64,000 nt of DNA, taken from positions 99,683,739 through 99,747,738 of the forward strand of contig CM076259.1 of the NCBI GenBank assembly GCA_038380795.1, in the 5' to 3' direction. Source of the stretch: Pyrocephalus nanus (Eukaryota; Chordata; Aves; Passeriformes; Tyrannidae). Made by a program: the position numbers and the translations under genes. Below the pieces are notes generated by a model. It did no database searches and was not told where the DNA came from. It worked only from the letters and a program-made list of their open reading frames with translations. Positions 1-13,732 of this stretch are shown here, piece after piece (position 1 is the first letter of the stretch; the number at the start of each line of letters is the position of its first letter).

Positions 1-1485
1 AAAGGGACCTGAACACAGCACTAACCAATCAAGGAAATAATCTCAAATTTCAGTTATTCTTCAGATTTGCTGGATTCAGACCAATGATGAATTCACAGCA
101 CATGCCGCCATCCGCTGTGGCGTTCTGGCACAGGGCAGCACCCCACCAACAATGGCACCACTCTTCCTTTCAAAGGGCTCCAGAAAGAGCACTCTGTGTT
201 CTCATGTGATGAGGAGGGCTTTTACAGCTTGGATCACTACAGGGTATTGAACTCTGACAGTATGCTTACTGAAGGTTCACTTGCTTCAATCTTAGACCTC
301 AACAGGTATGTATGATAACTAAGTTAAAATAAACCATCCTCATTTACATTCATTTTGGCATCATGAATCACTTACCTTGCTGAAACAAAACTACCTTCTC
401 ATCTCCACACTGAGTAAGAGCTATTAACTTTTCCAGTATCCCACCTACTGCTGTTTTCTTCAGTGCAAGCGCACAGCACAGAATTATCTCAGAATATGCT
501 TCACGCTTCAGCTTTCAGTGAGAAAAGGAAGCCACAAAAAACATTCAGGACATACTATGCCTGCTCCTGTAGGCAGAAATAGTTTCTGCCCTTCTAAATT
601 AATCTCATGAAAAAAACAAACCCCAAAACTACTGGCACTCGAACATGAGATTGATGTGCTATGAAGCAGGACAAGCCTCTCACGTTTCCTTTCTTGTCCT
701 TTTAACTCAGCCTAACAAAATTGATCATTACTCTTTTTACTACTTTCTAAATATTGCCCTGACTTGGGGAACCTGGCTCCAGGAATCAAGGCAGAGGTGA
801 TTTTTCAGACTTCTCAGGCTATGGTAGAAATTTCCTAGTCTAAATTTTATGCTCTAAATGCAAGAGTCCCAGAACTCATTTAGAAAAACGCAGAGATATT
901 AAAGAAAAAAGCATCCTAGGCTCTCAAGTTTGCCTTGGGAGAGAGGATCAGGATCCATAAAATAAAAAAATTCTATTCAGATCAAGGCTGGAGAGCAAGC
1001 AACACCAAATACTGAAGCTAGGCCACCAGGCACATCATGACCAAGATCAGCAGAGTGATGCAAGTAGGCATGGAGCAGGATGAGAAGAAGTAGTAAATGC
1101 TTCCCCACATCTCATAGTATGCATCCCACTCCATCCTAGTTGGAATACACTGCCTGGACAAAGGCTATCATTCTACAGCAATGAAATTTCCCACAAGAAT
1201 CCTTCATGGTCCCAGACATGCTGCACAAGATGATCCCAAACTGGAGAGAAACATCCTGTGTTCTGCTACAGAGAGGCTCCTCACAGAAAATGCTCCACTG
1301 AGCTAACAAGCCCAGAAACACTCAAGGGCTTGCATGCTTAAAAACATATAAACCCTTCCTCCCTAAAAGACACATTCCCTCTTCCCTTCTACCTATGCTC
1401 TATCTGCAGTGTAACATCACTACAGATGTTGACAAGATTTCATCTCTCTTCTAAATAGAGCAAAGAAAAAAAATTTAAAAATGAG

Positions 1486-1510
1486 TAAATAAATAAATAA
1501 ATAAATAAAT
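1486..1510. repeat. (TAAA)n microsatellite
   Basis: About six tandem copies of a TAAA tetranucleotide follow an A-rich stretch at 1465-1480. Confidence 0.9.
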
Positions 1511-3494
1511 ACATAAAATTCCCAGCTACTCCAAGATGCAGCCACTAAGTGAGAGATGCCCTACATAAGTGAAATGTAAATTTTCCAGAGTTTTGAATCA
1601 TCTGACATAGTGTTAGTCATGCTGGTCCATTCTCATAAATATTGTTTGAGATTTTTCCTTTGTGACACAAAATGCATACTAACAAACAAACTGGTCTCCA
1701 CTTTCCAACCCTACAAGCTGAAACACTGTTATGAATATGCTCTGCAAATAAGCCCTGGGCAGTCCCACAGAAAAAAAGAAATTGCACACCTAAAGCTGAG
1801 CAGATAGTCAGAACTGCAATGGAGAGGGAAGACAAAAAAAGCAGCTGTTTGCATCTTAAAATATTTGTAATTTCTATTTCAGAAATCATCTTTTTTGCTT
1901 CAAAAAGACTTCTCAGTGCTGATGAAAACCCTAAGATTAGAGACAGGGGGAAAGAATTTCTATTCCTCTACAGTAAGAATTATAGAAGGAGTTTCTGCCT
2001 CCATTTCTGCTTTGGATCACATTTCAGCCCGAATTTAACCTCTCTGCTATACATATACAGTTGATGTATATGTAAGTGAATGATATTAGAGGGGAAAGTA
2101 CGGTTTTGCTTGGAAACATGCTATTACAACACAGTGTTGAAAAACTAAGTACATAAACTGAATACACTATCCTTTCGTGTTTGCCGAGATATTTCACAAA
2201 TGTAGGACAGGTGTATTATCCTTTTTAATGCAAAAACTAGGCCAGAAAAACTGCTTTCACAAACACTAAAATCACTTTATTGATCTTTCACAGTATGTGC
2301 CTAGATTTCCAGATGGACTTGAAGCTACAGGGGTCAATTAGATACAACAGATATCTTTAAACATACCAAATTATCTGAGCAGAAAATGTTAACAAATAAA
2401 ATAGGTTACCATTCATGTGTGCTACATCTTTAAGAAGCAGGAAAGCTGCTTTCAAGATGTCCCCAAAGGAACATTTCAGTGATACTTCTCTGAATTTTTA
2501 GCTAAGCTATTTCTTTCTTTCACATATTATTTTTGAAACTTTATAAAAGTTTTCTAAACTCTGCATGCTAATTAGATTCTAATCCAATTCACCAGATGTG
2601 GGCAGTCATCAGTACTATTCATATTACAGACTTGTGCTTCAAAAAAAAAAATTGAATTTGCTTCAGTTCCTCCTTGCAAGGAGGAACTTCAGCATTTTGC
2701 TCTTAATGAAAGTATCAACCAGGGCCTGAAGCGAGCAGCACAGGTTACCCTTCTACCTCATACAGAATTTCTCCCCTCAATGGCTTTTGTATGATTTCCT
2801 GTTTATTTATATTTGTGCCTAGATGCAACATCAAAAGCATGAACTACTTTCAGCTGCAACAGCAGTATTTTAATTCTTACCAATTTATTTGACAATGCTC
2901 CGTTTTAGAGAGGATTTGATGGACTGAAATGCAAATGGAAACGCAGTTTTAAAAGTGATTTGGTTAAAACTCATACTGCACTTATGAAAGATCTATGCAG
3001 CAGGGTCAATAACTAGCAACTATGACATTGCATTTAAACAACGACACCCAATACTTACTCCTTACCATCCTTCTGGAATTCTGCTCCTTTTAAGAAGTTT
3101 CCTTCTTTTGCCTTCAATGATATGCCTTAGACGTCCTTTGACAAGCTCTACCAACACAGTCATATTTTTCCCACTTGCATTTTCTCATGGTTTGAATGCA
3201 TGCATTGTCAGCCTCCTCTGCCTCCACCTCTCCTTTCCTACATTATGTGCAGCACGCATTTGTTTCAGATTATAAAAAGCACTAGTGGATTCTGAAGCCA
3301 CTAAAAAGAAGTTGTCGACATATGGGATATGTGGGAAACTTGATCCAGTAGGTGAAATAAGACTTAACTTTAGAACTGAGAAATAGAAGCTTCAAATATT
3401 ATTAATACAGAATGGGTTGCATTTTTCCTTTTGAAGTTTTACAGAAGAACTGTGGCCATTGCCCTTGTATAAAACAGCAAGAAACCTGATTGGG
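1511..3494. other. non-coding AT-rich DNA (with 1-1485)
   Basis: Together with 1-1485 this is unique AT-rich sequence. Open frames are short and unrelated to known domains. No repeat family is recognised apart from the TAAA microsatellite. Confidence 0.6.
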
Positions 3495-3551
3495 ATTTTT
3501 TTGTTTGGTTTTGGCTTTTTTTGTGGTTTTTTCTTTTTTTTTTTTTTTTTT
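3495..3551. repeat. T-rich tract with T18
   Basis: T-rich low-complexity sequence of T runs broken by single G or C ends in 18 consecutive T at about 3534-3551. It produces lysine-rich spurious frames on the minus strand. I see no retrocopied gene body beside it. Confidence 0.85.
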
Positions 3552-3939
3552 AGCATTGAGGCAGATGGCCCTGGCTTCAAATATAGAAGACCTTCCTACA
3601 CAAAACAGAGGTGCTGGCACATGATACGTGGGTAGAAGGATATTCTGGATACTTGCCTGGGAATGTATGCACTCAAGAGGTGAAATAGCAGGATAAGAGG
3701 GAAAAAAGGAGTAAAAAAAAGAAAAAGAAAGCTAATAAGGAAGTACAAAAGCAGCAGACTCAGAAGGCATGGGGACACCATGTTTGTGACAGAGGAAAAT
3801 GCAAAAAAGCATAGCTTTCTGAGCAGATGGGGAGTGCAAATGTACCTTTACATGGGGCTTCAGATTACTGCATTGATCACTATTTCTAAAGGGCACTTCC
3901 AATTGTAAGTAAAGAAATTACTTTAGTTGAGATGCAGGA

Positions 3940-4350
3940 GGTGGCAGAGCTCTGTCAGACCCAATCCACCTCCCACACAACTGGAAAAGCAGCGCTTTGG
4001 GTCCTGCAAGCAGGCAGGGTCGTGCCAAACCCACAGTGGGTTTCACCCAAAAACTGGACCACTTCAGGATCCAAACTGGAGACTTTCCCATCCAAGCAGC
4101 AACTACCGGCAGTCGTCTTCTCGCTCACGGTCTTCCGCCCCCGTTGCCTGTCATAGCAGTGGGCTCGCTTTCTTTTGTCTCCCTCCAAAATAACTCCTCC
4201 TGCTTTCAGCCTGTGCTTAATCCTCCAGGAAACCTCATTCTCCCGAGAAGAAGAGTGCTTCTGTACGTAATCTCCAGACAGCAGCTGTGACCCCGGCACC
4301 CAGAAAGGCGTTCATTGTGCAGAGCCGTGGTATCAGGGGTGAACTTCCCC
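3940..4350. promoter_or_regulatory. small CpG-bearing, GC-richer patch
   Basis: Against the CpG-poor background this 400-base patch holds roughly 15 CpGs, clustered at about 4100-4330 (for example 'ctcgctcacggtcttccgcccccg'). On the minus strand it stays open for about 114 codons (4299-3955) with no recognised domain. It could be a decayed CpG island, an intronic enhancer or an alternative promoter/exon. The composition shift is seen; any function is inferred. Confidence 0.35.
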
Positions 4351-7300
4351 TCTCCCCCCCGTCATTTATTTAGGGGCTGCTGAAAGTGCACTGTTGGTTT
4401 ATGCGCACACACTGCCAGCAGTGATTTCCACCAGCAGCTGTGGCGTGCTTGTCCCTTCACCCTCATTGCAGGCTACCCTCAGAATCTGCACAACCATCTA
4501 TTTTATTATTTTTTTATTTTGCATTTTAAGGGATTGAACTTCCCACCTGCCAACAGAAGGAGCACTTGTTTTTTTGCATTTGGTCCTCGAGGCTACTGCA
4601 GTATTACTGAAAAGTGACTTTGTCCATTTTTAATATTCAAAAATACAGAACAGCTGTGCTTTCTCGTAGTCCTTTTGTATAAGAGTGGCTCGGAGACAAT
4701 ACTAAATTCAAGGCTGCCAAGGCTCAGACCTGAACGGCCCGAAAAAAATGCCCTTTTTTTGTTTTTTAATTTTTTTATACTAGTTCTCAAGACACACTAT
4801 ACTACCAGCACGTTGGTAAAGCAACAGGTGTTATTTTAAGGCAGAAGAATTTGAAAAATGTAATTCTTCATGGCAGGCTTATCAGCCTTTTAGCACACTC
4901 AGTTTTTATTATTCTGACACAAGACAAACTTACGTAACAGCACAGTACGTACTAATTTACGGAATAACAACATGGATGTTGAGTTTGGAACACTGCACTT
5001 TTGTTTCAGACTGTGGACATTTCCCATACTCCTAAGAAAGGCATATGCTGCGCAAACACTTTTAAAAGCATCCAAGTGGAATCCAATATATTGAAAGAAG
5101 CTAAAGTACTCCGGAGTGATTAGCAAACACGCTTCAGCAGAGTGGCACAAAAGGATAATTAAGGACTAAACCCACAGAGATACTGAGACAACTAAAATCT
5201 CTCCAATTTCTTCTGCAATTGATCAGAAAAGCCCACCTGCCCATTGATGGTGTACAGGCAGATGTTAAAGGGGTACCAGATCACTCCAAGTAACTACACA
5301 ACTTCCCATCTTCTAATGCACTTCATTATTCATTTTCATTTTTGAAGGATTTAAGGGCTCCTCTTCAGAGAGAGGGAGGATATATGTGGCCTCAAAGCTG
5401 AACAATACCCCTTCTCTGACTCTTCCCTTGGCTAATGTTTCTTCCTCACACGCAAAAGAGCACTGGAATCCATCCACCAAGGATACTGGTCTCTGACAGA
5501 GTAAGAGTCAGAAGAAAAATGGTATTAGAAAGACAGAGCTGTCTGAAATGGCAAAAATGCCAGGGAAAAAGATGATGTGACTTCTTAGTTTTCCAAAATT
5601 AGCCTGTTAGATTTATTCTTCATCGCAGAGGACAACTACAAAACACCTCAAGGACAAAGAAATGCCTTTTCTTCTCTAGCTCAATAGAATTTTTTCAGAC
5701 AATCCAAGGCATCCCCTGAAACAATGCTACTGTGGTGAAAGGTAAATGGTCACCACTCACCAAAACGAGTAACAGCAAAACTATTTTCTTTGCTCTGGTC
5801 CTTCCCCAAGTCTCCTATTTGCTCCTTGAAACATTCTTGAAAGTCCTCAAGAGGAAAAGAAAAGCAACTAAAAAGCACTCTCAGTACCTTCTAAAAGGCT
5901 GAGAGAGATTTCTAGAAGGGATATTTTACTGAGCTACTATTTGCCCACCTTTAAAATACACCTTCTCTTCCCTCCTTGGCAAGAAATATACTTAAAAGAG
6001 GCATATGCCCATGCACATTTCTGCTAGCCATGGCACATATTTTCAGAGTTAGTGGACTTGGTGATGAAAGACACTTTGCTCCCAGGAGCTTGAGAAAAGC
6101 TCTCAGCTGTAACTCCACGTAGGTGAGCCATTCCCACCCATGCCTGCTTGCCTTCTCTCTTTAAAAAGAAACACTTGCTCATACACTATCTGCCATGCTA
6201 CTGCTGCACATGCAGGTTGCCTTTAGTATCCAAGCACTTACTTGAAAACACAGCCCTTCTAAAGACGAGGTGCCCCCAGCCAGTCAACAGGCCAAGGACT
6301 CCATCCCACAGTGACAAAACATTGCAGGCAGCAACGTGCCATGATAATTCACATATTGTTATATCTGTTCCTGTATCATCAGAGAGCACCAGTGCTACTT
6401 CAGGTGGTTGGCATAAGCATTGCCTCCCTCATCAAGTGCTTCACAGTGAGTAAGCAGCTCTGGGGCAGGTCTGTAATTGCTGCAGATGCTGTTTGCCTGT
6501 CTTCACTGTGTCTACACAAATGAACATATGGCTTTCTAGCACAAGGCCAGCTTACACAGTCATTAATTAGATATAATTTCAGCCTGTTCAATGTATCTGA
6601 TACAAAAATCTGTCCCCTGGCAGGAATGCCCTTGTGGTGCAGAAACTTCCTCCCTTTGTGAATTGCCTCATCTCATGAGGAGGAGCAACACCTTTGCCTG
6701 TGACCACATATATTTATGAATGCAGGTACAGCAGTGTAAACACATCTGAACTTGCCAGTGGGTTTCTTCTTACTCTCTCTAGTTCTCACTACAAGTAGAA
6801 GATGGGTGTTCCTCTCTCTTCCTCCAACATTTGATACCTAAGATATTCTCCAAAAGCACCATGACAGCCCAGCAAGGCATTATGATGCCAGGAAATCAGT
6901 CTCACGCTGCCAGACTCAGAGAGCTAGTCACATAATTCATGGGAAGTTCATGGAAGTAATCATCCCAAATGTAAATATATCTCATGGTTCTATATACCTA
7001 AATAAACTTTGCAAATTTTTGGACTTCACTCATTTTTAAGTGAGTAATCAAAGAAGAGGATTAATGAAGGCTGAAAAATCAAAAAGGTTGGTATGCAAAA
7101 TACGTTTTTTGTAAAAGGTGGTAAATTTTTGCTCAGATTTTGCCTTATTGCTTCATTTTCTCACACAGCAGCACTAAACAGCATAAGGTACATACACAGC
7201 CCCAGATGGGGCTGCTACACAGAAGTAACCAGAGCACATGAGAACCTCACTGGGGTTTCTCTGTCAACCCTTGTGCAGAGGAGAAATTTAAGCTGCGCTC

Positions 7301-10300
7301 TCTTCCTTCACCACTCACAGCACCATGTGGAAGTTTGCAATGTAGCACTGTTTGCAGAAAAGCAGAGCAAATTTAAGAAGCTTATGAGAACTTCCAAGGA
7401 TCAGATGAGGTGCAAACTGTCACCTTATCAGGAGAAAGACCTGATCTACAGGCACAGCCTGGAGTTAGTGGGGGAGAGGACCTGCTGTGGGAAACATGGG
7501 GAGTCTTCAGCAAAGCAAGTATTTTACAGAAAGAAGTGAGGATTTGACAACAATAACAAAAAAGGTATTTGAGGGATAGCATGCAGTTCAATTACTCTTT
7601 TTGATGGCACTGAACTATTCCTGAATTACTATAAAAGAACTTTCTTAATTGCTTTTAGTAATTCTTGATTATACACCAGTTACAGAACAAAGTACCCAAC
7701 AACAGTGGCCCTTCAAAATACAGGGATGGGTAGTGGTGTTTTTCTGTGGAAAACCATGGGCAGTAAGATCTTTCATTTGGAAGCTAGCTGGTTCACTGGT
7801 TTCCCCTTGAACCCTATAATGTTTGCATATGCTTATTTTTGGCTGATCAAATAAACTTACTTGAAAGTGTGTTGATCCCCTCTTTCATGTGAACCCTGGC
7901 AGCTTTCCTGAATGTTTTTCCTAGAGATACAAGTCTCTCATAGAGCTGAATAGTCACGAATTACACATATCTATGATTATTATGAGAGATAACTAATTAT
8001 AACTTCTTTGCTGTGTTTCATTGCAATGGATTATTTTTTAAGACTGACTTCCAGCAGACTCACAGTACTAGCAGAGAAGTTATATTTTAAACATCCACGC
8101 TATCTGAATAATGCTGTGCTTATGTAGTATATTTATCCGTCCTTATTTCCTGATTTCCAATTCATTAGAATTTACTTAGTAGTCACTACTTTAATGTAAT
8201 TCTTCACTATCAGCTTGTGAGGTTGGGAATTGCTGCCAGTTGATCACTGTTGACAAGCGTTGGTATCTTCCTCATGCCTCTTTCCAGATGAGGTACCTTC
8301 AAGACAGCTCACAGCTCTGTACAATCTAAGGTTCCTTTTTTTTATCTACTTTTATGTCTATAGACTGTACCACGATGTCTACAAACTGAGGAATTCAAGC
8401 TATGTTTGACATCTTTGCCATTTCTATCCCTTTCTCATAAGAAAGTTGTAAAGAGTGATGACAAGAAGTTAGTAATGAAGAGTCACTGAACATAGCTGAT
8501 ATTCACTTGAAAAGCTCTAGAGAAAAATTTGGCACCTGGAGATGCCAGTCTGTCCTAATGGGCAGGAGACAAATCACTGAATCAGCCCAACATCTGGTGA
8601 TGCAGTGCTATAGTAGGCCTTATCACAAGACACGTTGGAGGACAAGACTGACTGCAGCAAAAGGTAACTCCAGAGCAGTGAAGAAAACAAAGAGATTTGT
8701 AGAACAAGAAATTTTAGTTTCCCTCTCAACATTTGCATGGTCTACATTTTGCATCTCAAACCATGTGCACCTGCTGTGAGAGGAGTAAAGGCCCCAGGAA
8801 GCTGGGTTTGGGAAAAGGGGACACCTAAATCAGCAGGATGTCAGCATACATTTGGGTATAAAGCATAACATTCAGCTCTGACACTTGTGAAAGGGCATTA
8901 ACCCTAAACTGGCACAGTCTAAACAGAGAGAAATAAGGCTTGCTGGACAACAGAAATATAAAAGCAGACAAATTTCCCATCTCTAACTTTGGTGAGTCCA
9001 GCAGAAGCCACTCTCAAGCAGTGATGCATACAGCTTCAAACAATTCAGAACTGCCAACAGAAAATATTACACGATTTAGTAAGTTGCTTCTAAAAGTTTT
9101 GAAGAGTGAAACTTTACGTAAAAAGTGTCCAAGGTCTGGTCTTGCCCTCTTCCACAGGGCACTGATCTGTGTTTTCTTTTGTTTCCTCTGATGCCCTACC
9201 AAATGCTCTGCTAGAACATACTATAATGTGCATCATGCATTCCTGTGGTGAAAAGACTATGAAGCAAGCCCACATTTCCTTCCAGTGCCAAAACCACTTA
9301 GACATTTTGGCAATGCAGGACACATTCTTTATGTTATCTGGCAGCTAGTGTCTGACAGCTGCTCAGCAGCCTATCTGAAAAAAACCTGATGGCCTCACTC
9401 CAGTTCCTGACAGACTTATTCCAGTTCACAAAGCTTATAGGGTATTATGGCCCACAAGACTCCCTCTGTCATCTCACTGTCTTCAGCCTTTGCCCTGTAG
9501 GCAAGGCTATACCATTTCTTCTGGGGAAAGACAGCTAACCTGATGTTTTGAAAGCCATATGAGGAACCTACTAAATTTACGGCTTAGCTCCTTCATAGAT
9601 GAACCATCAGCATAAAATAAAGAGTATTACTTATTAGTAGCATGCATTTTGTTTTACAGCTTCCAGACATTGGAACTTGTTATGCCACTGCCTTATGAAT
9701 CAGTTCTCTGTCCACTGATAGAAGTATTCTCCCATACAGAGATTGACCTGGCAACATGTTAACCATCTCTTGGATCAAAGCAAAACCTCACTCCCTCACA
9801 GCTTTTCTAGACTTACTGTTCTCCTTGCAACTCTTGTGAATCAATCTCTTTCACACAGTGCTGAATCTTCATCACTCCTGTAACTGGGGATCAGCTGCAT
9901 CCCTTCCGTGAATGCTCTGCACTGAAGGCTCATGTTTCATTATCCATCACAAACCGTATGTGCCTCTCAAACTGGAATTCATTCCCCTCTTGGATTGTGA
10001 CCTACATTTAGTTTCTAGATACAATCTCTTTTTCAACCGTATCAATACTCTATCTTCATCACCTACAGCTGGTTGAATTAATTAAAAACCAGATCATCTT
10101 TCTCCCCTCTCCATACACTGCCCCCTCCCCTCCAACTTCTACTTGAAGCCCACTGGATTTTTATGGAGACACTTTATGTTGTGTATAATTTATTCATAGT
10201 AGCATTTCTTTATTGTTTAAATGGTGCTACCAAAATTTTCTGATGTATTTCTTTTTCCTTGTTGGTTAATAAGAATGTAACAGTCACCCTTAATTAGACT

Positions 10301-11651
10301 TGTTGGACCATGCAGCTTGAGTACTCCAGGGACAGCTCGCATTAAAGGAATTACTCTTCCACTTCTAGGGGAGATGGGAGAGATGAAAAAAAATCCAGGT
10401 ATTGCTTTTTGAATCACAGCTAACAGCTACAAAGATTTTCATCTCAGCTCAGCAGTGTGACCATTTTAAATGGCTTTTGCAACTGTGTAGGGTTGAAGAT
10501 ACATCTCAACATTATTTGGCTGTTTTTTAAAAAAAAAATTATTCTTCAGATCTATCTGAAAAAAAAACCACTTTCAGTGAACCCTGTCTAGTGCTTCCTA
10601 AGGTCTGTACTCTTCCTTACCCACATGACGACTGATTGGAAATTAAATTATCTTACCTAACTCCTTCCAGCCTAGACCACTCATCTAATTGTTTTAGAGT
10701 TTCTTTGATGATGAAGGTTCATAATTTCTGTGGACCTGCATCAGGATAGTAATGATATATCCATGTTAAAAACTAAGATAACCTGAATTAATGACTTACT
10801 TCCAAACAGCAAGAAAGGAAACAACTAGAATAGAGAGCACAACATTTTCTGGAAACCATAATGGTTTTCTGCTGAAAAATTTAAATGTAATTAATGCCAA
10901 GGAATTTTCCTTTTCTGATCTATTGGGTTGGGAAGTAATACATATGACCATGCCTTTTTGCTTGTCTTGACTCTTTCTGGCAAGAGGCAGTCAATAGCTT
11001 TTCCAAAAACCATAAAGTAATCAAAAGGATTAGAGATGATTAGAGCTGAATATCCCTGATACTTTATGTGTTTAGTTTAAGTCATGTGAAAATGTAACAT
11101 TTAAACAGGTTTTGAAACACGTACTTACTTGGAAAAAGTCCTGGAGTTTTGCTGGGAAAACACAGGTGTTAGCTCTGCTATTTGTTTTTCTCAGCATTCA
11201 TGGACTAGTGCTATGAGACTGGATTCTTCTAAACTGGTCCTGGCAAAGGGTCTGTACTAGGAAAGTAAAGCTATACAGTACTTTAAGCTTACTATTTTCA
11301 TTCACCAACACATTTTTATGCACATAATGAAAATCAAAGCTGGGGATACCTCTTCACAGCTACTTACAGCATGACAATCCTCAGACAGTTGCCAAGGAGT
11401 AACATACACACTCTCACCATCATTTCATGGCTGCAGGATAATATCCTGAACATGCAGCACCCTGCTGCACTGGACTCCTGACTCTAACTGCTCCCCAGCT
11501 AGATGCTGCTGTAGATTTCTCACTTCTACCAAGACCATCTCTTCTCTATTTCTCTGCAGTTATCAGCAATCATACAGAAAATGTTGTATAATAGAAAAAC
11601 AAATTCATCCAATCCTATAGATACTGCACACAATGAAGATAAATTTCCCAG
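4351..11651. other. non-coding unique DNA, no gene seen
   Basis: This is the longest stretch without a recognised repeat on the left half. The longest frame (7093-7539, plus strand) has no family resemblance and no exon-like borders. I see no CR1 traces, CpG clusters or RNA genes here. Confidence 0.55.
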
Positions 11652-11886
11652 AATCACAGCATAATTTAGATTGGGAGGGCTTCTAGTTCAATGCCCAGGC
11701 CAAAGCAGGGTCAGCTGATTATTCATGGCTTTGCCCAGTTCTACACTGGGTAATCTCTAAGGATGGAGCATCTTCAGCCTCCTTGGGTAATGTCTTCCAA
11801 TGCTTAACCATCTTCACAGGGAAAAGAAAAGATTTCCCTGGATCTCACTGGCAATTCTTGTGTTCCAGCTTGAGGACATGGTTTTT
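11652..11886 (-). mobile_element. CR1 LINE 3' fragment, old and divergent
   Basis: The plus strand begins with AGAATCACAG, the reverse complement of the CR1 3' terminal repeat. It continues with decayed versions of the usual antisense CR1 landmarks: a 'gagggcttctagttcaatgccc' type block, 'cttccaatgcttaaccatc' and 'tgttccagcttgaggacatgg'. The element therefore runs leftward. It is 5'-truncated and heavily diverged, so it belongs to an older layer than the copies at 13.7 and 51.8 kb. No coding capacity remains. Confidence 0.75.
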
Positions 11887-12250
11887 CATCCTAATACTAC
11901 GTATCTCCTAGGTGAGCCTGGTATCTTCTCCAAACTCATCCATTACGGAATGAAAGATTATCCACGACAAAAAATAAGAATATGCTTGTTTTCTTTCTGC
12001 TACTTAAAACATTTTAGCCAAATATGAAACTGATACACTCTTCAAAGCATTTTGCAATCACACAGGTTTTATGGAGAAGCTGAACACATTTGGGGAAAAA
12101 AGTATTTTGAGAGGATGTACAGAAAGAGCCCATTAAAGGCCTTATTCTGCGTATTGACTAATATTAAAAGAAAACTGACTGAAAAAATAAAAAGCAGAGA
12201 AGAGAAAGTGAGAAAATTCCTTTGTTACTGCCAAAATCTTCAAGTCTTTC

Positions 12251-12268
12251 AAAAAAAAAAAAAAAAAA
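12251..12268. repeat. poly-A tract (A18)
   Basis: An uninterrupted run of 18 A is followed by GAAGAGG. No polyadenylated retrocopy can be recognised upstream. Confidence 0.85.
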
Positions 12269-13732
12269 GAAGAGGAAATCACATCCTGTAGTTCTAAAAG
12301 CTGCTGCAAGAATCAACGCAGTATTTTTTCTTCCAGGAAGAAGAAAGTTAGTTTCCCATCAGGCGATCACGGCTGAAACAATTCATCCACATTGTGATTA
12401 AATGAAACTTTTAAAATGTACTCAAAAGCTACATTCATTGCTGTAAGGAAAAAAGGAAGAATGACCTCCTCTCATAATGAACTCTGAGACTAGCAGCCAA
12501 CTTACAGAGGTTTCATAATGGCCAGTTTTGGCTTCAGAGTAGCTGGTAGCTTCATTTTGCATGTGGCATAGTAGATTTGGGGGCCTGCTGAGACATTGAA
12601 GAACTGGACTCAGAAGTCTGCAACTGAGGTGAGAAAATGTTATTTTTATATTAAAGCAATATACTGGAAACCTTAAATTTAGATTTCATTTTAATTTTGT
12701 ATGTTTCGATAAGCACTAGAACTGATTACTTCAGACAATCTCAAATGCTATATTTTAAGTAAGCATGACATGAGAAGAGAGCTCCTGACACACTAAATAA
12801 CATGAGTTGGATCAAGGGATGGACAACACACCTGAATGCAGTTTGCCTACTAAAATCCCAATCCACATAAGAGTCAAAACACATCCCACCCATACCAGCA
12901 AAAGATTACCTGTGAAGAAAAGCTGGGGAAAAGCTAAGGTGATGGACAAAAGGACCAAAGGATTGGATAGATCAGCTACAGAACGGACTTGCTATGCAAG
13001 GTGCACTGCAGGGTCCCTTCATACCCCACCACTGCAAATCTCTACTCCCAGCACTGCCTTGCTGCTGGAACTCAACATATTACACAATGAAAAACAAATA
13101 GCTGCTGAACGTGGCTGACAGCTGCAGTTGGTTCACTCTGGCTGGATTTTGGAACATTGAGCTAGGCAGGGAGGCTCTGCAGAAGATGGGTGATGCAGGC
13201 TGGCAGCCAGACTGGGACCCAGAAGCAAGCTCATGCCACTTGACAAGTTTTCTGAATTTAACTGGGTAGGGATTTTCACATTTGTAAATTTGGCCTTCTG
13301 TAGCCAAAGCCTCTTCTGCTGTGGGGTTTGGTCTGAAGTTACTGTCCCTCACAATGATATTGCCTCTGCTGCTACAGCACTATAATTTTTTTGTTCAGAT
13401 ATAATATATCAGACACTTTATTGCTGCAATCAAAATAGAACATACATAGCTATGATACATGTGTCTGCAAACACAGCTAAATGTTACAAGTCCAATAACC
13501 AGCAGGGCCTTTCCTATAGATGGATGTACGATTGGCAAAGTTTGGATATCAGTTTGCTAGTGAAAGATATCACTGTTCAAAACATTTTGGGGTCAATATC
13601 GAACTAATTATCCTATTCCAGAGACCTCATTTGATCTTAATTATCAAGAAGGCATTTCACTATTTAAAAGAAGACCATCAAAACAAAAAAAGCTTTGTTT
13701 GTGTTCTAATACTCAGTGTTTGTTTTTGCAGG
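12269..13732. other. non-coding unique DNA between two CR1 pieces
   Basis: AT-rich sequence with nothing recognisable. The frame at 12807-13118 lacks domain signals. Confidence 0.55.

Noticed and set aside
7093..7539. 148-codon plus-strand frame
   Set aside because: It does not begin at a convincing start, shows no family resemblance, and has no splice context.
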